Positions 51,201 to 60,365 of a stretch of 64,000 nt of DNA are shown here, piece after piece (the stretch's first letter is position 1; each line of letters starts with the position of its first letter). Below the pieces are notes generated by a model. The model did no database searches, was not told where the DNA came from, and was given only the letters and a program-made list of their open reading frames with translations. The stretch is taken from positions 1-64,000 of the forward strand of contig JARBUI010000011.1 of NCBI GenBank assembly GCA_029239755.1, in the 5' to 3' direction. The position numbers and the translations under genes were made by a program. The DNA comes from Clostridia bacterium (GTDB lineage Bacteria; Bacillota; Clostridia; Lachnospirales; Cellulosilyticaceae).

Positions 51201-53219
51201 ATGAAAGATTATAAACTACGATTCAGACAAGTGCATATGGATTTTCATACAAGTGAAAAGATATCAGGAATAGGAGAAAAGTTTGATGCTGATGAATTTG
51301 CAGGGACATTGGATGAGGCGAGAGTTAACTCGGTAACCTGCTTTGCAAGATGTCACCATGGATGGCTTTACTACGATTCTAAAAACTATCCTGAAATGAT
51401 TCATCCTGGGCTAAAACAAAAAGATCTTTTGGAACAGCAAATTAAGGCATGTCATAAAAGAAACATTCGTGTGCCTGTTTATACCACTGTTCAGTGGGAT
51501 CACTTTACAAGTTCAAGGCATCCGGAATGGGTATGTATTAATGAAGACGGAACCATGGTAGACACATGCAATCCTGAGTCAAAAGGTGTATACGAAGCAG
51601 GTTTTTATAAAACCCTATGTGTTAATACAAGTTATAGAGATTATCTAAAAGCTCATATTAAAGATATATTTGAATCTGTTCCTGAGGTTGACGGCATTTT
51701 TCTAGATATTGTTATGGTAGTAGATTGTTCATGCAGAACGTGTGTGGAAGGAATGCTTAAAGAAAACTATGATCCTGTCAGCAGAGAAGAAAGACTTCTT
51801 TATGCTAAAAAGATGATGGAAGAGTTTAAAAAGGATATTTCAGACTATATAAGAAGCTTTAACTCTGCTGCAAGCATCTTTTATAACACTTCTCATATTG
51901 AGCCTGCCCTAAGAACTGTGCAGGACTCATATACCCACTGGGAACTAGAATCACTTCCAAGCGGTGGATGGGGATATGTGCATTTCCCAAATAGTGCACG
52001 TTTTGCAAGAACGACAGGTCTTGATTTATTAGGACAGACTGGTAAGTTTCATACGATGTGGGGAGATTTCCATTCGTTTAAAAACAAAGAAGCCCTAGAA
52101 TATGAATGCTATCGTATGCTGGCTTTTAATGCAAAATGCATGATTGGAGATCAGCTGGATCCTGATGGTAAAATATCAAAAGATGTTTACCAGCTTATAG
52201 GTTCTGTATATAAAGAAGTTGAGCAAAAGGAACCTTGGTGCATAGAGGCTAGACCGGTGTGTGATATGGCAATTTTTACGCCAGAAGCTCTTGGGTTTAA
52301 TTCGGGCTGCGGAGGGACTATTCCAGAATCTGTAGTAGGAGCCTCAACCATGCTTGAAGAGATGGGGCATCAGTTTGACATTGTAGATGTAAAGTCTGAC
52401 TTTAATAGCTATAAAGTTATCATATTACCTGATGAGATTATCATGAATAAAGAACTTGCTGAAAAGGTTGAAAACTATATAGAGGCCGGGGGCAGCGTCA
52501 TTGCTACTTATCAGTCGGGTCTTAATTCTGAAAAGACTGCTTTTGCAAGTGGAGTATTTGGCGTAAACTATCTAGGGGAAGCCCCTTATAGCCCTGACTT
52601 TATAGTACCAAAAGGTGAAATAGGCAAAGGCCTTTCAGAAACGGAATACGTGATGTATAAACAAGGAACACATATTGAAATAACAGAAGGAACAGAATTG
52701 TTAAGTTCTGTTAATGTTCCTTACTTCAATAGAACCTGGCAGCATTTTTGCTCCCATAAACATACGCCTTCTTCTCACCAATACGGATACCCTGGCATTG
52801 TAAAAAAAGGTAAGGTTATCTATTATAGTCATCCAGTTTTTTCAACTTATGCACAGCTTCATCCTAAGTGGTGTAAACTGCTTATTAAAAATGGGCTAGA
52901 TATGTTACTACCTGAACCGATTGTAAGATATGAAGGACCAACAAGTCTTTTAGCATGTGTTAACTTGCAGGAGCAGGAGAAAAGATATGTGCTTCATATG
53001 CTGCACTATATACCAGAAAAACGCTGTCAGGAAATTTTTACAATAGAAGATGTCATTCCTTTATATTATACTAAAGTTTCTATGAAGCTTAGTGAAAAAG
53101 CAAAAGCTGTAAAGGTGGTTCCTGATGGAGAAAATTTAGACTTTAAGTATCATGACGGAAGAATTCAATTTGTTATAGAAAAAATAAATGGCCATGCAAT
53201 GGTGGCTATTGAATATTAA
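51201..53219 (+). CDS. GHL6-type glycoside hydrolase-like protein
   Basis: A 672-residue protein. The N-terminal 370 residues have the GHL6 'hypothetical glycosyl hydrolase' pattern (ITCFARCHHGWLYYDSKNYP-like, then PVYTTVQWDHFTSSRHPEWV and DGIFLDIVMVVDC), an (alpha/beta)8 barrel. Residues about 370-550 look like the beta-galactosidase trimerisation (GH42M) domain (YKVIILPDEIIMNKELAEKVENYIEAGGSVI-like). No signal peptide, so it acts on imported oligosaccharide. Catalytic acids are not certain. AAGGAG precedes the ATG. Confidence 0.78.
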   Translation: MKDYKLRFRQVHMDFHTSEKISGIGEKFDADEFAGTLDEARVNSVTCFARCHHGWLYYDSKNYPEMIHPGLKQKDLLEQQIKACHKRNIRVPVYTTVQWDHFTSSRHPEWVCINEDGTMVDTCNPESKGVYEAGFYKTLCVNTSYRDYLKAHIKDIFESVPEVDGIFLDIVMVVDCSCRTCVEGMLKENYDPVSREERLLYAKKMMEEFKKDISDYIRSFNSAASIFYNTSHIEPALRTVQDSYTHWELESLPSGGWGYVHFPNSARFARTTGLDLLGQTGKFHTMWGDFHSFKNKEALEYECYRMLAFNAKCMIGDQLDPDGKISKDVYQLIGSVYKEVEQKEPWCIEARPVCDMAIFTPEALGFNSGCGGTIPESVVGASTMLEEMGHQFDIVDVKSDFNSYKVIILPDEIIMNKELAEKVENYIEAGGSVIATYQSGLNSEKTAFASGVFGVNYLGEAPYSPDFIVPKGEIGKGLSETEYVMYKQGTHIEITEGTELLSSVNVPYFNRTWQHFCSHKHTPSSHQYGYPGIVKKGKVIYYSHPVFSTYAQLHPKWCKLLIKNGLDMLLPEPIVRYEGPTSLLACVNLQEQEKRYVLHMLHYIPEKRCQEIFTIEDVIPLYYTKVSMKLSEKAKAVKVVPDGENLDFKYHDGRIQFVIEKINGHAMVAIEY

Positions 53220-53224
53220 AAATG

Positions 53225-53270
53225 AATTCCCATAGCCTATTCAATAATTAATAGGTTATGGGAATTTTTT
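53225..53270 (+). terminator. Terminator of the sugar operon
   Basis: AATTCCCATAGCCTATT pairs with AATAGGTTATGGGAATT (one G-U), followed by T6, a few bases after the glycosidase stop. Confidence 0.88.
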
Positions 53271-53296
53271 AGGTTCTTAACATATTTAATCCGCTT

Positions 53297-53376
53297 ATAT
53301 TGCTAAATCTTTCCTAAAGTAATATAATAATTTTGTACTAACACAGTATAAAAGTACAAAAATGATTTAGTAATAT
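53297..53376. promoter_or_regulatory. Nested inverted repeats over the TetR promoter
   Basis: The promoter is TTGCTA (53300-53305) and TATAAT (53323-53328), 17 bases apart. An outer repeat ATATTGCTAAATC / GATTTAGTAATAT (53297-53309, 53364-53376) begins in the -35 box. An inner one, TTTTGTACT / AGTACAAAA (53331-53339, 53353-53361), covers the start point. This is a likely operator for the TetR protein. Confidence 0.6.
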
Positions 53377-53447
53377 ATAGCGTTCAGTTATAAATGATTT
53401 GTTTTGAATTGTTTCTACCTAATAAATGAGGAGGTGAAATACTAGTT

Positions 53448-54041
53448 GTGGTTACTCAGAGTGAAATAAAATACGGCAGATTAATGGAGAAGGCGGAAGA
53501 ACTTTTCGTAAATTTAGGCTATAAAGCTGTTTCAATGGAAGAGATTGCAGAGGCGGCGGGCATAAGTAAAATGACTATTTACAAGCACTTTGCATCAAAA
53601 GAAGATCTATTTATTGAGGTTGTACTTAGTATCATGCATAAAACTTATAAGGTCATAGAAGAAGAGATACTTAAGGTGCCAGGTACATTAAAAAAAATAG
53701 ACTATTTAATGCAGTTTAATATGACGGCCTCAAAAGGCTATTCGATAGCGTTCTACAAGGATTGTATGGAAATACCCTATATAGCAAAAAAGTTAATAGA
53801 GGAAAAGTATAAGTTCAGTACAATGATATTTGAAAAAATCATTAAAGATGGGATGGAGAAAGGAGAAGTCAGAAAGGTAAATGTGAATTTCATCACAGAT
53901 ATGCTTATTATGCTTATTGACGGGTTTGCGGGTAAATTTTTTGACAAAATAAATAATCAAGAAGACATAGAAGCTGTGGTAAAAGATTTTTACGATTTTC
54001 TAAAATATGGCCTTTTAGGGGGAGACGGGGTGAGAGAATAA
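53448..54041 (+). CDS. TetR-family regulator
   Basis: A 197-residue TetR repressor. The helix-turn-helix (AEELFVNLGYKAVSMEEIAEAAGISKMTIYKHFASKEDLF) is within residues 12-58, followed by an effector domain. It starts at a GTG with GAGGAGG 13 bases upstream, a long spacing, so the exact start is uncertain. It likely controls its own transcript and the export genes downstream, whose first start abuts its stop. Confidence 0.88.
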   Translation: MVTQSEIKYGRLMEKAEELFVNLGYKAVSMEEIAEAAGISKMTIYKHFASKEDLFIEVVLSIMHKTYKVIEEEILKVPGTLKKIDYLMQFNMTASKGYSIAFYKDCMEIPYIAKKLIEEKYKFSTMIFEKIIKDGMEKGEVRKVNVNFITDMLIMLIDGFAGKFFDKINNQEDIEAVVKDFYDFLKYGLLGGDGVRE

Positions 54042-54751
54042 TGAAAAATGATGTTCTTATGAAAGTTGAAAATATCAGCAAGTTCTATCAGATGGGAGAA
54101 GTGACAGTAGCGGCTAACAAGGATGTATCGCTTGAATTATATCAAGGTGAATTCGTTGTGATATTAGGTGCCAGCGGGTCAGGTAAAAGTACCCTTTTAA
54201 ATGTTTTAGGCGGGATGGATCTGCCTACAGAAGGAAAGGTTTTTATGGAAGGAGAAGAAATTACTCGGTATAACGACAGAAAGCTCACAGCCTATCGCAG
54301 AGATAAAATTGGTTTCGTCTTTCAGTTCTATAATTTGATGGCTAATTTAACGTCCAGAGAAAATGTAGAACTAGCGACAGAAATATGTAAAGATGCTTTA
54401 GATATTGATGAGGTGCTGGAGGCGGTAGGACTGGGAGATAGAAAAGATCATTTTCCGGCTCAAATGAGCGGGGGAGAACAGCAGCGTGTAGCTATAGCAA
54501 GAGCTGTAGCAAAGAACCCTGCTTTGCTGCTCTGTGATGAACCTACAGGAGCCCTTGACTTTAAGACAGGAATAAAGATTTTGTCTCTCTTAAAGCAAAT
54601 CAACGAGAAATACAATAAGACCATTGTCATTATCACACATAACGTGCCGATTGGAGAAATGGCAGACAGGGTGATTAAAATGAGAAGCGGAGAAATTGTA
54701 GAAACCAAGATAAATCGTAATCCAGTCCCTCCCGAAAGGATTGAGTGGTAA
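54041..54751 (+). CDS. ABC transporter ATPase, MacB/LolD type
   Basis: A 236-residue ATPase. Walker A GASGSGKSTLL, Q-loop VFQFYNLMANLT, signature MSGGEQQRVAIARAV, Walker B LLLCDEPTGALD and H-loop ITHNVP. It joins the FtsX permease encoded next in a MacB-like exporter. The ATG overlaps the TetR stop. GGGGGAGACGGGG provides the ribosome site. Confidence 0.93.
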   Translation: MKNDVLMKVENISKFYQMGEVTVAANKDVSLELYQGEFVVILGASGSGKSTLLNVLGGMDLPTEGKVFMEGEEITRYNDRKLTAYRRDKIGFVFQFYNLMANLTSRENVELATEICKDALDIDEVLEAVGLGDRKDHFPAQMSGGEQQRVAIARAVAKNPALLLCDEPTGALDFKTGIKILSLLKQINEKYNKTIVIITHNVPIGEMADRVIKMRSGEIVETKINRNPVPPERIEW

Positions 54752-57108
54752 TGAAGAAATTAGATATAAGGCTGTTTAGGCTTATTAAAAATTCCAAAGG
54801 ACAGTTTATTTCTCTTTCTGTGATGGTTATTTTAGCACTTACGATCTATGTTTCTTTTAGCATGGTGGCAGATAACCTAAATGATTCGATATTTAGCTAT
54901 TATGAGACAACGAGGTTTGGGGATGTTTTTGTAGAGGTAGTCAAAATACCAAAATCAGCTATAGACAAACTGCATGGTATAGAAGGCATAGAAAAAGCTG
55001 AGGGACGTATCAGCAGTGATGTACCTTTAAGAGTTGAAGATCCAAATGAGAAGGTAAGCGTAAGAGTAGTTTCACTGCCCAAGGAAGTGGCTGGCCTTAA
55101 TAATGCGTATCTCTTAGATGGTAAAAGATTAACTGACAGCTCTAAAACTACAATGGTGCTGCAACAGTTTGCGGATGCGAGAGGTATCAAAGCCGGAGAT
55201 GAGATTGTACCTTATATTGCAGGCAGGCAGTATCCTATGGATGTAGTGGGCATCGTTGGCAGCCCTGAATATATTTATCTGATGGAAAACGAGCAAGCGC
55301 TGATGCCTGCTCCTGAAAAGTTCGGGGTTATCTATGTTACAGAGGATTTTGCACAGTCAGTTTTAGGCTATCAAGGCAGCTATAATGAAGTGATGATTAA
55401 GATAAAAGATGACTATATCGATCAGATTGACAGTATTGTAGATGAAATAGAAGATCAGTTAGACCGATATGGTGTCAAACGAACAATAAAAAGAGAAGAT
55501 CAGTTAAGTCATAGGATGATGATGCAGGAAGTGGAACAATTAGAAACAATGGCAACAGCTATTACAGTACTATTTTTAATTGTAGCAGGTGCTATTATTA
55601 ATGTTATGTTATCTAGGATTGTCAAAAATGACAGGATGTCCATAGGAGTCATGAAGGCACTTGGCTATAATAATTTTAAGATTTTAGCGCATTACACGAA
55701 GTTCTCGGTCATGATTGGGTTGGTAGGCTCTATAGCAGGGATACTTCTCAGTATTCCCTTATCAGCTGCATTTACAGAGTTGTACATTATGTATATGAAT
55801 ATTCCTATGTTTGAGATGAAGGTCTATCCTGCTTACTTTGTGTACGGGATTCTTTTAACAAGTGTTTTTTGTGTTTTATCAGGACTTATGGGAGCTAGAA
55901 GTGTGCTCAAAATATTGCCTGCGGATTCCATGAGACCAGAGGCTCCTAAAGCAGGGGGGAGAATTTGGCTGGAAAAAATCAAACCGGTTTGGCATGCTAT
56001 TTCCTTTAGTACAAAGATGGTGATTCGAAATATACTAAGAAATAAGAGAAGAGCAGTGTTTCTTACAGTGGGAATTGCTCTAACATACAGTATTACGATG
56101 GTACCTATTTTTATGTCTTCGGTCTGGGGAAATCTTTTTGTACTGCAGTATGGAGAATTTCAGACAATGGACTATAATATTGACTTTTCAGGGCCTATGA
56201 ATCGCAATGCTTTAAGAGAGTTATCCCAAATGATAGATGTTGACCTTATTGAGCCTAAAACAGAGATTCCTTTTGAACTTAGAAATGGATGGAAGAAAAA
56301 AGTCGTCAGTATTATTGGAATTGCAAAAGATACAGCTGTATACCACTTGAAGAGCCCTGGAGGTTATCCCATAGAATTACCCAGCAGCGGCATTATTCTT
56401 TCAGAAAACTTAGCTAAGTCCTTAGATGTACATATAGGAGATGAGATACTTATTAAAAATTTCCTGCCGGATAAAAAAGACAAATCCATTAGAGTAAAAG
56501 GAATTACGAAGCAATATTTAGGGGCTAATGCCTATATGGATATCGAAGCAATGAGTGATTTGTTAGGTGAGCACGGGGTTTTTACAGGAGCTCTTATGAA
56601 TTCCAAGGATGATGTTGTTTCTAAGCTGAAAAATGTAAAAAATATAAGACAGGTACAATCAGTACAGGATATGAAAAACAGTTTTTTAGAATTTATGGAT
56701 ATGATGATCTACTCTGTAGGCGTAATGATGTTATTTGGCGGGATTTTAGGATTTGCTATCGTTTATAATGTAACCATTATCAGTATCAGTGAAAGAACCA
56801 TGGAGTTTTCCTCGCTGAGAGTAATGGGGTTTGATAAGAAAGAAATTTATAAAATGATTACCAAAGAAAATGGGGTCATGACCCTAATGGGGATACTTAT
56901 AGGAATGCCTTTGGGATATAGTATGTGCGAAGGTATCGCAGTCTCGCTTACAACAGACCTATATACTATTCCGATTATTATAAGTCCCAGCAGCTATGTT
57001 GTAACGGCTGTGGCCACTATCTTTTTTGTCAGCTTAGCACAGCTGGCTACCATTAGAAAAATTTATCGCCTGAATTTTATGGAGGCATTAAAAAATAGAA
57101 TTTCTTAA
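54751..57108 (+). CDS. FtsX-like ABC transporter permease
   Basis: A 785-residue permease with an N-terminal helix, a large extracellular MacB-type periplasmic domain (residues about 45-250), then FtsX cores around residues 260-390 and 660-780, giving about eight helices. The repeat of DUF-like extracellular region suggests a fused double FtsX unit. The ATG at 54751 overlaps the ATPase stop (TAATG) and is used in place of an in-frame GTG two codons earlier. Partner of the adaptor and TolC-like protein downstream. Confidence 0.88.
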   Translation: MKKLDIRLFRLIKNSKGQFISLSVMVILALTIYVSFSMVADNLNDSIFSYYETTRFGDVFVEVVKIPKSAIDKLHGIEGIEKAEGRISSDVPLRVEDPNEKVSVRVVSLPKEVAGLNNAYLLDGKRLTDSSKTTMVLQQFADARGIKAGDEIVPYIAGRQYPMDVVGIVGSPEYIYLMENEQALMPAPEKFGVIYVTEDFAQSVLGYQGSYNEVMIKIKDDYIDQIDSIVDEIEDQLDRYGVKRTIKREDQLSHRMMMQEVEQLETMATAITVLFLIVAGAIINVMLSRIVKNDRMSIGVMKALGYNNFKILAHYTKFSVMIGLVGSIAGILLSIPLSAAFTELYIMYMNIPMFEMKVYPAYFVYGILLTSVFCVLSGLMGARSVLKILPADSMRPEAPKAGGRIWLEKIKPVWHAISFSTKMVIRNILRNKRRAVFLTVGIALTYSITMVPIFMSSVWGNLFVLQYGEFQTMDYNIDFSGPMNRNALRELSQMIDVDLIEPKTEIPFELRNGWKKKVVSIIGIAKDTAVYHLKSPGGYPIELPSSGIILSENLAKSLDVHIGDEILIKNFLPDKKDKSIRVKGITKQYLGANAYMDIEAMSDLLGEHGVFTGALMNSKDDVVSKLKNVKNIRQVQSVQDMKNSFLEFMDMMIYSVGVMMLFGGILGFAIVYNVTIISISERTMEFSSLRVMGFDKKEIYKMITKENGVMTLMGILIGMPLGYSMCEGIAVSLTTDLYTIPIIISPSSYVVTAVATIFFVSLAQLATIRKIYRLNFMEALKNRIS

Positions 57109-57137
57109 TCTCAATAATTAAAAGGGATGTGAATAAA

Positions 57138-58394
57138 GTGAAAAAAGTAAAGCGCAAAATAATAGGAGCACTTTTTATAGGAGCAGTTATCGTAACAGCT
57201 GGAGTAACTGTGAAAAATGGAGCTAAAGCTATATCAGTTGAGGCGGCACGGGTTCAAAAAGGTGATATTGCAGAATATGTAGAGGAATTAGGACTTGTGG
57301 TATCAGAGAATAAAGGAAGCATTTACGTTGAGGCGGCTGGCAAAGTCACAGAAGTTATGGCAGAAGTTGGAGATGTGGTAGATAAAGGCGACATCTTGGT
57401 GAAGCTAGACAGTCAGCAGCTTTCAAGACAAATGATGGAACTTGAAGCAAGGAAGGCTGCCTTAACGGCAGAATACAAAGAAGCCATAAAACCTCTAGAT
57501 CATAAAGAAATTAAAAAGCTGGAATTGCAGCTAGAAAGTCAAAAAAGAGAGGTAGAGGAATCTAAAAGGCAAATGGATATCAATAAAGTTCTTTATGATG
57601 CAGAGGCTATCAGTTATGAGGAATACCATACATCAGAAATTGACCTAAAAGAGTCGGAGGCTCTGCTTGAGGGAATTAAACTAGATTTGGAACTCATCAA
57701 AAAGCCTATTTCATCAAATATAGCTGCCGGATATATGGCTCAGCTAAAGCAGCTGGATATTCAGATGGAGGAGCTGAGAAGTCAAGGTGAAGACTTTGTA
57801 GTGATTTCGCCCCTAAAAGGAACGATTATGATGAAGTCAGTTGAGGTTGGAAGCTACCTTCAGCCAGGCAGTCAGGTAATGGAAATAGGAGATAGTGAAG
57901 CTCTATATATTGAAAGTGACCTATTAGTATCAGAAATAGGTAAGATTAAGGTAGGGTCTAAAGTAGAAATTTCTCATAAGGATTTAGGTATTGAGGGTGT
58001 ACAAGGAACGATTAGGAAAATATATCCTCGGGCTTTTAGTAAAGTTTCGGATTTAGGTGTTGAGCAGAAAAGAATCAAAGTAGAAATTGCTATCGAGGAT
58101 CAGATAAAAGGGCTGCGCCCAGGTTATGATTTAGATCTAAAAATCATTGTGAACAGTAAAAAGGGTACGTACATAGTTCCGGAAAACGCAGTATTTGAAA
58201 AAGGTGGCAAAAACTATGTATTTGCAAATGAGAATAATACAGCTGTGCTTAGAGAAATTCAAAAAGGAATCGAGAGCAGTAAGCAGATAGAGATTGTGTC
58301 AGGACTTCAAGAAGGGGAACAAGTCATTCTTTCGCCAGATGAGGCATTAGAAGAAGGAACAGCTATAATAATTAATACGCTTAAGGAGTTTTAG
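57138..58394 (+). CDS. Efflux adaptor (HlyD/MFP-type) protein
   Basis: A membrane-anchored adaptor of about 418 residues. A signal-anchor helix (GALFIGAVIVTAG) is followed by the lipoyl half (VEAAGKVTEVMAEVGDVVDKGDILVKL), a coiled-coil hairpin (residues about 95-200, QLESQKREVEESKRQMDINK) and a beta-barrel (LRPGYDLDLKI). It would link the permease to a partner outside the membrane. The GTG at 57138, 11 bases from AAAGGG, was chosen over a GTG at 57129 only 2 bases from it; uncertain. Confidence 0.85.
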   Translation: MKKVKRKIIGALFIGAVIVTAGVTVKNGAKAISVEAARVQKGDIAEYVEELGLVVSENKGSIYVEAAGKVTEVMAEVGDVVDKGDILVKLDSQQLSRQMMELEARKAALTAEYKEAIKPLDHKEIKKLELQLESQKREVEESKRQMDINKVLYDAEAISYEEYHTSEIDLKESEALLEGIKLDLELIKKPISSNIAAGYMAQLKQLDIQMEELRSQGEDFVVISPLKGTIMMKSVEVGSYLQPGSQVMEIGDSEALYIESDLLVSEIGKIKVGSKVEISHKDLGIEGVQGTIRKIYPRAFSKVSDLGVEQKRIKVEIAIEDQIKGLRPGYDLDLKIIVNSKKGTYIVPENAVFEKGGKNYVFANENNTAVLREIQKGIESSKQIEIVSGLQEGEQVILSPDEALEEGTAIIINTLKEF

Positions 58395-58441
58395 ATACAA
58401 GTCAGTATCAGTTCAACATCAAAGAATGAGAGGTGAAAAAA

Positions 58442-59482
58442 ATGAATTTCTTTAAGAAGGCAGCAGCTATAGGCATAACGATTATTTGTTTAGGGGGTCA
58501 GTTAGTTTTTGGAGCGGATACACCCCCCATTCTTACCCTTGAGGACTCTGTTAAGGCTGGATTTATTTATAGTAATCAGCTTTCACTCAATGCCCAGGAA
58601 AAAGATTTATTAAAAGAGCGGCTTAAAGCTAACCAAAATAGCTTTTATGAGACATATCAGAGCATCTACTTACAACAGGCTAAAAATGACAATGAAAGAA
58701 AAGTGCTGCAGGATCAAATCACTTATGATATTACAAATCGCTACAATACCATTATTATACTTGAGAAAGAATTAATAAGCTTGGATCATACCATTCAAAT
58801 AAAGACAAAAGAGTTAGGACAGATGAAAGTTAAAAAAGAAGTTGGAGTCATTAGTTCTATTCAATATGACAGTATACAAATTGAGCTTGAGAATCTAGTG
58901 AATAGTAAAAAATCTAAGTTAGAGTCTCTAAGTAATGAGAAGAGTTATTTTAAGCTAGTTACAGGTAAAGAGTTAACGAAGTATACTTTGGAAGATACAC
59001 TTTCATACGAAGCCTTTCGCGTACCAGGGGATGCGGATCAGTACATGAATACTAAAATAGCTGATTATCTCAAGTATGATAATGATCTGGCTCAATTTGC
59101 AAAAGACCATATCATTATAGCAGGAACACCAGTTATTTTTTATGATGATTACTTAAATAAAAAATATGAGGCAGACAAAAGTTTATCTTCGCTGGAAGAT
59201 GCAAGGAAAACGATGAAAGATGCCCTTATGAAAAGTTACTCTTCGCTCATTACGCTAGAAGAACAAATAAATACACTCCAAACGAAACAAAAATTAGTAC
59301 AAAGGCAAGTGAGTATTGCAAAGACCCAGTATGATGTAGGCAGAGGGACTGTTTTAGAATATAACAGGCAGATGCTTAATTTGGAAAACATTGAACTTGA
59401 CTTAAGAAAACTCATTACTAATTATAATCTTCTAAAGCAGGTTATAGAAAAGCCGTGGGCGATTACTGCAGCTAACCATTAA
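58442..59482 (+). CDS. TolC-like efflux protein in a Gram-positive context
   Basis: A 346-residue exported protein. The signal ends near VFGADTPP, and the mature part starts ILTLEDSVKAGFIYS, a TolC/OEP-type repeat start. Long amphipathic helices dominate (DARKTMKDALMKSYSSLITLEEQIN, VSIAKTQYDVGRGTVLEYNRQMLNLE). It is shorter than Gram-negative TolC and lacks its beta-barrel strands as far as I can see. The ATG at 58442, 7 bases after AGAGG, was used. Last gene of the exporter set. Confidence 0.8.
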   Translation: MNFFKKAAAIGITIICLGGQLVFGADTPPILTLEDSVKAGFIYSNQLSLNAQEKDLLKERLKANQNSFYETYQSIYLQQAKNDNERKVLQDQITYDITNRYNTIIILEKELISLDHTIQIKTKELGQMKVKKEVGVISSIQYDSIQIELENLVNSKKSKLESLSNEKSYFKLVTGKELTKYTLEDTLSYEAFRVPGDADQYMNTKIADYLKYDNDLAQFAKDHIIIAGTPVIFYDDYLNKKYEADKSLSSLEDARKTMKDALMKSYSSLITLEEQINTLQTKQKLVQRQVSIAKTQYDVGRGTVLEYNRQMLNLENIELDLRKLITNYNLLKQVIEKPWAITAANH

Positions 59483-59512
59483 ATTAATTGTAATAGAAAA
59501 TTATTTATGAAT

Positions 59513-59553
59513 ATAATCCTAAAGCTGATCTATTTGAATAGCTTTAGGATTAT
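59513..59553 (+). terminator. Terminator of the exporter operon
   Basis: ATAATCCTAAAGCT pairs with AGCTTTAGGATTAT (14 bp perfect) across a 13-base loop. A T-rich stretch follows. Confidence 0.85.
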
Positions 59554-59566
59554 ATTTGCTTTTAGA

Positions 59567-59578
59567 GTACACGAGCAC
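59567..59578. promoter_or_regulatory. Upstream LacI-type operator (O1)
   Basis: GTACACGAGCAC is the inverse of the second site (GTGCTCGTGCAC, one change). It lies 47 bases upstream of the -35 box and 98 bases (centre to centre) from the second site, about nine helical turns. Confidence 0.65.
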
Positions 59579-59624
59579 ATTTTGCATAATAGATATAAAA
59601 AACTGATATTTGCACTAAATATGA

Positions 59625-59653
59625 TTGACAAATCCTATGACTAGAAATATAAT
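59625..59653 (+). promoter_or_regulatory. Promoter of the DUF4867-isomerase-lacI operon
   Basis: A perfect TTGACA and TATAAT pair at 17-base spacing. The start point falls just before the second operator. Confidence 0.9.
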
Positions 59654-59664
59654 TAAATAAAAAA

Positions 59665-59676
59665 GTGCTCGTGCAC
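59665..59676. promoter_or_regulatory. Downstream LacI-type operator (O2)
   Basis: GTGCTCGTGCAC, with one mismatch from a perfect palindrome and a central CG, lies at about +5 to +16 of the transcript and 14 bases before the DUF4867 start. Binding here should block transcription. The regulator is probably the LacI-type protein at the operon end. Confidence 0.7.
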
Positions 59677-59689
59677 ATAAGGAGGAAAA

Positions 59690-60325
59690 ATGGATAAAAA
59701 TAGGATTATTCATCAAGTAAGCGATAGCGCATTTAAAAAGTATGGCAGAATTTTAAATGGGTGTGATACCACAGAGCTGCTTAGAAAAATGCAGGACACT
59801 GTACTTCCAGAAGATGTTATTTATGTGCCTTCTGTAGAGGAGTTCGAAAAATTAAGTATTGCAGAAGATTTCAAAGAAAGTGTTTTTGGAGGGCTTCCAG
59901 TACAGATAGGATACTGTAATGGCAACAACACTATGTTAAATGCAGTAGAATATCATCGTTCATCTGAAATTAATATTGCAGTAACAGATTTGATTTTGCT
60001 GCTTGGCAGTCAGCAGGATATTAAAGAAGACTATACATATGATACTGCTAATATAGAAGCATTTCTTGTGCCAGCTGGCACTATGATCGAATGCTATGCT
60101 ACAACACTGCATTATGCACCTTGCAATGCAGATGAAACAGGCTTCCGCTGCGTGGTTGTGCTTCCAAAAGACACCAATACAGATTTAGATAAACCTCTTA
60201 ATAAAACAGACGAAGACAGACTATTATTTGCCAAAAACAAATGGCTGATAGGTCATAAGGATTCTGGACTAGAAGAAAAAGGAGCTTTTATTGGACTTGT
60301 TGGAGAAAATATTTCTCTCAAATAA
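59690..60325 (+). CDS. DUF4867 family protein
   Basis: A 211-residue cytoplasmic protein of the DUF4867 family. It has cupin-like stretches (EAFLVPAGTMIECYATTLHYAPC) that may form a metal or sugar site, with HRSSEIN and an HYAPC segment. It occurs beside sugar isomerase genes, so it could be an accessory epimerase or lyase-like enzyme. AAGGAGG lies 6 bases before the ATG. First gene of the operon. Confidence 0.72.
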   Translation: MDKNRIIHQVSDSAFKKYGRILNGCDTTELLRKMQDTVLPEDVIYVPSVEEFEKLSIAEDFKESVFGGLPVQIGYCNGNNTMLNAVEYHRSSEINIAVTDLILLLGSQQDIKEDYTYDTANIEAFLVPAGTMIECYATTLHYAPCNADETGFRCVVVLPKDTNTDLDKPLNKTDEDRLLFAKNKWLIGHKDSGLEEKGAFIGLVGENISLK

Positions 60326-60365
60326 TAACTACATTATATTTATATAACTCAAGGAGGATTTAGAA

